Assembly: GCA_037176905.1 (NCBI GenBank)
Contig: JBBBWG010026979.1
Span: 56,231-120,230 of the forward strand
DNA from: Azolla pinnata
Taxonomy: Eukaryota; Streptophyta; Polypodiopsida; Salviniales; Salviniaceae
DNA length: 64,000 nucleotides
Direction of reading: 5' to 3'
Position 1 is the first letter of the stretch, and each line of letters opens with the position of its first letter. This document shows positions 62,174-64,000 of this stretch, piece by piece. The position numbers and the translations under genes were made by a program. The notes under the pieces are model-generated. The model did no database searches. It was not told where the DNA came from and saw only the letters and a list, made by a program, of their open reading frames with translations.

Positions 62174-63032
62174 TCATCACCATCTCCTTCATTCATATTG
62201 ATTGTTCCTTGTTCATTGTTGTCCCATTCCTACCGCGATACAAAGGGAATAAAAACCTGCCACAATGAGAACAATAAGCCAGCCACCTATTTGTTTGAGA
62301 AGCTCAAAAACAAAGAAAAACCATTGTGTAAATAACATTATTTGAAAAGCTCTTTCTGTACATACAAATTGATTGCAACTGTTGGTTGGCTTGAAGCGAG
62401 CTTAAACTAACCTTGTTGAATACTTCTAGATCGCTGAGAAGGTATGGCTAGACTCAAGGAACTGATTATCAGCAAGTAGAAATCCAGATGATCTATTGTT
62501 ATGATGCCTCCCATCAAATCTCTAATCAGTTCCACTTAAAAGACCATTGGAGCTCGACACCATCTGTGGCTTGATTGGCATTTTCCGTTTTTATTTACTT
62601 TGATCTTTGGCATACACTCTCCTACAAGCAAATATGGATAATGGGAGCTTGTAGGCTAAGTCGGGATGAATGCAAACATTTCAGTATAAGAGAAGTGTGT
62701 GCTCCCTAATAGTGAACTCTCCAGTGACTTAAGTGAGACTAATTTCACTGTTAATTTGCTTCAAACAAGTCTGACTTGTATGCTCTTGTACACCAGCATA
62801 GCCTGATCCATTGACCTTGAGTATTGTTCACGTCCAAAGCCAGTGAAAAACCTGTCCAACCCACCGTTATCTCACAATAAACCATGATTCACATGCTTCA
62901 CTCCCTTTTCTATCCGTTTTCTCTTTAGCAATGGAGAGATGGTTTTTGTAGATGCTTTGCAGCTCAGGGGGTTGTAACACATCAGCATCATCACATCGAC
63001 TAATTCCCTATCAAATCATAGCCCTTGTTTGG
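62174..63032. other. Convergent 3' region between callose synthase and PPR gene
   Basis: A polyadenylation signal AATAAA for the callose synthase is at 62248-62253. Nothing else is recognised. Confidence 0.6.
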
Positions 63033-64000
63033 CTACCCATCAAAGAGCAACAAGTCAGAAGACATTACATACAATAGCTCTGTTTCTGGGTTCAATTCAA
63101 ACACATGGTCCATGACGTCTTTTTCTTCACCTGAAGTTTCATGGGTCTGCAAAGACGCAAGCAACAGGGCCCAGCAACTTGTATTAGGCTGAATCGGCAT
63201 GCTGTTTACTAATTGCCCCCCCTCTTTGACGAGCCCAACACGCCCAAGAAGCCCAACCAAGCAATTATAGTGCTCGACTGAAGGTTGGATGCTGTAATCT
63301 CTGCATATTTTGAGAGCATACTTGCAGCCTTCCTCAACCAGGCCCCCATGGTTACACACTGACAAAATAGTCGAGAATGTGACAGTGTCTGGTGATACAT
63401 TGCCCAATACCATTCGATCGAGAAGCTGTAATGCCTGCTCAGCATTTCCCTGTAGGGCATATGCAGCAATCAGGGCATTCCAGGTCACTAGGTTCTGGTA
63501 GGCCATGCTATTAAACACCCGAATGGCTTCATCCGGATTTCCACATTTCCCATACATATGAACAAGTGCAGTCCCTAATACAACATCCAGAACGAGGGCA
63601 GAGGACAAGATATGGAGATGAATCCTCTTGCCCGCTATTAACGAAGATTCAAGAATGCACGCATCAAGCATGTTAAGGAACACAACTCTATCAGGAAAAT
63701 TACCTTCTGTTTGCATTTGGTCAAGAAGCCGAAATGCATCGTGGCAACGTCCATGCTGCACACACAATGCGAGAATGGCTGTCCAGGACACAACATCTCG
63801 GTCTACATTTGCCGCGAACACTGCCCATCCATCTTCTGGACTCGTGCATTTACAATACATCGTGACGAGTGCATTATCCACTGCAACGCTGTTTTCCGCA
63901 CCTGTTTTCATGAATGCATTAGGCACATGTATCTCTCTTCCAGATGCAGCTTCCATTGCGATGCATGAATGAAGAAGGCGGCCTTCTGTAACGGCGAATT
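63033..64000 (-). CDS. PLS-class pentatricopeptide repeat protein, C-terminal part (gene runs off window)
   Basis: The frame is open from the window edge to a stop at 63033-63035, about 322 codons, so the start is outside. PPR units are clear: DNALVTMYCKCTSPEDGWAV, RDVVSWTAILALCVQHGRCH, LGTALVHMYGKCGNPDEAIR, NLVTWNALIAAYALQGNAEQ and PDTVTFSTILSVCNHGGLVE. The P, L and S lengths alternate as in the PLS class. The end (VEHYNCLVGLLGRVGLVKEG, PNTSCWALLLASLQTHE) is an E1-like region. It then degenerates into an acidic tail with no E+ or DYW domain. PLS proteins bind organelle RNA, usually for C-to-U editing, and those without DYW recruit the deaminase in trans. The target cannot be told from here. 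No intron is seen. Confidence 0.88.
   Translation of the reverse strand, partial: FAVTEGRLLHSCIAMEAASGREIHVPNAFMKTGAENSVAVDNALVTMYCKCTSPEDGWAVFAANVDRDVVSWTAILALCVQHGRCHDAFRLLDQMQTEGNFPDRVVFLNMLDACILESSLIAGKRIHLHILSSALVLDVVLGTALVHMYGKCGNPDEAIRVFNSMAYQNLVTWNALIAAYALQGNAEQALQLLDRMVLGNVSPDTVTFSTILSVCNHGGLVEEGCKYALKICRDYSIQPSVEHYNCLVGLLGRVGLVKEGGQLVNSMPIQPNTSCWALLLASLQTHETSGEEKDVMDHVFELNPETELLYVMSSDLLLFDG

Overview
This window is nuclear DNA from a land plant. The genes have many short exons with GT-AG introns of about 80-1500 bases, and the proteins are plant-type: an LHCB3 antenna protein, a CCA1/LHY clock factor, a DRP2 dynamin with a PH domain, a callose synthase, a plant lipin and a PLS-type PPR protein. 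Gene density is high, with about eleven protein genes in 64 kb. Simple and minisatellite repeats are abundant and no intact transposon is evident. The PPR protein and LHCB3 fit a non-seed plant such as a lycophyte, fern or bryophyte, but the sequence alone does not settle the lineage.

Layout. 1-952 is the last exon of a WD40-repeat gene (+). 2244 to about 6552 is a multi-exon gene (+) for a probable chloroplast membrane protein I could not name. 8976-14009 is the LHY/CCA1 clock gene (+, seven exons). 15478-22423 is a TFIIS-M/SPOC domain gene (-) with a 390-residue repeat. 24611-26554 is a WEB-type coiled-coil gene (+). 27471-32038 is the SAGA subunit SPT20/PHL (-). 34504-38281 is a lipin/PAH phosphatidate phosphatase (-). 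39399-49546 is DRP2 (-, 22 exons), with a plastid atpA fragment in its third intron. 52507-54497 is LHCB3 (+, three exons). 56273-62173 is an intronless callose synthase (+). 63033 to the window edge is a PPR gene (-).

Shared themes, stated as inference only. Three genes relate to light or the clock: LHY, LHCB3 and SPT20/PHL, whose Arabidopsis homologue acts in phytochrome-dependent flowering. WEB proteins act in chloroplast movement. DRP2, lipin and callose synthase belong to membrane traffic, phospholipid supply and wall or cell-plate building. I see no evidence that this is a functional cluster, since the genes are separately promoted and on mixed strands.

The most unusual DNA is non-coding. 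A 12-copy array of telomere-like octamers, each unit followed by a CCAAT box, ends about 270 bases before the LHCB3 start codon. Other notable pieces are a TTAGGG-type telomere-like tract in the LHY leader, an ACGT-rich alternating tract before the unnamed chloroplast gene, several intronic minisatellites, a tRNA-derived SINE, and a start codon that lies inside a tandem-repeat copy. Exons were placed by eye from reading frame, splice consensus and family similarity. No alignment or transcript was available.
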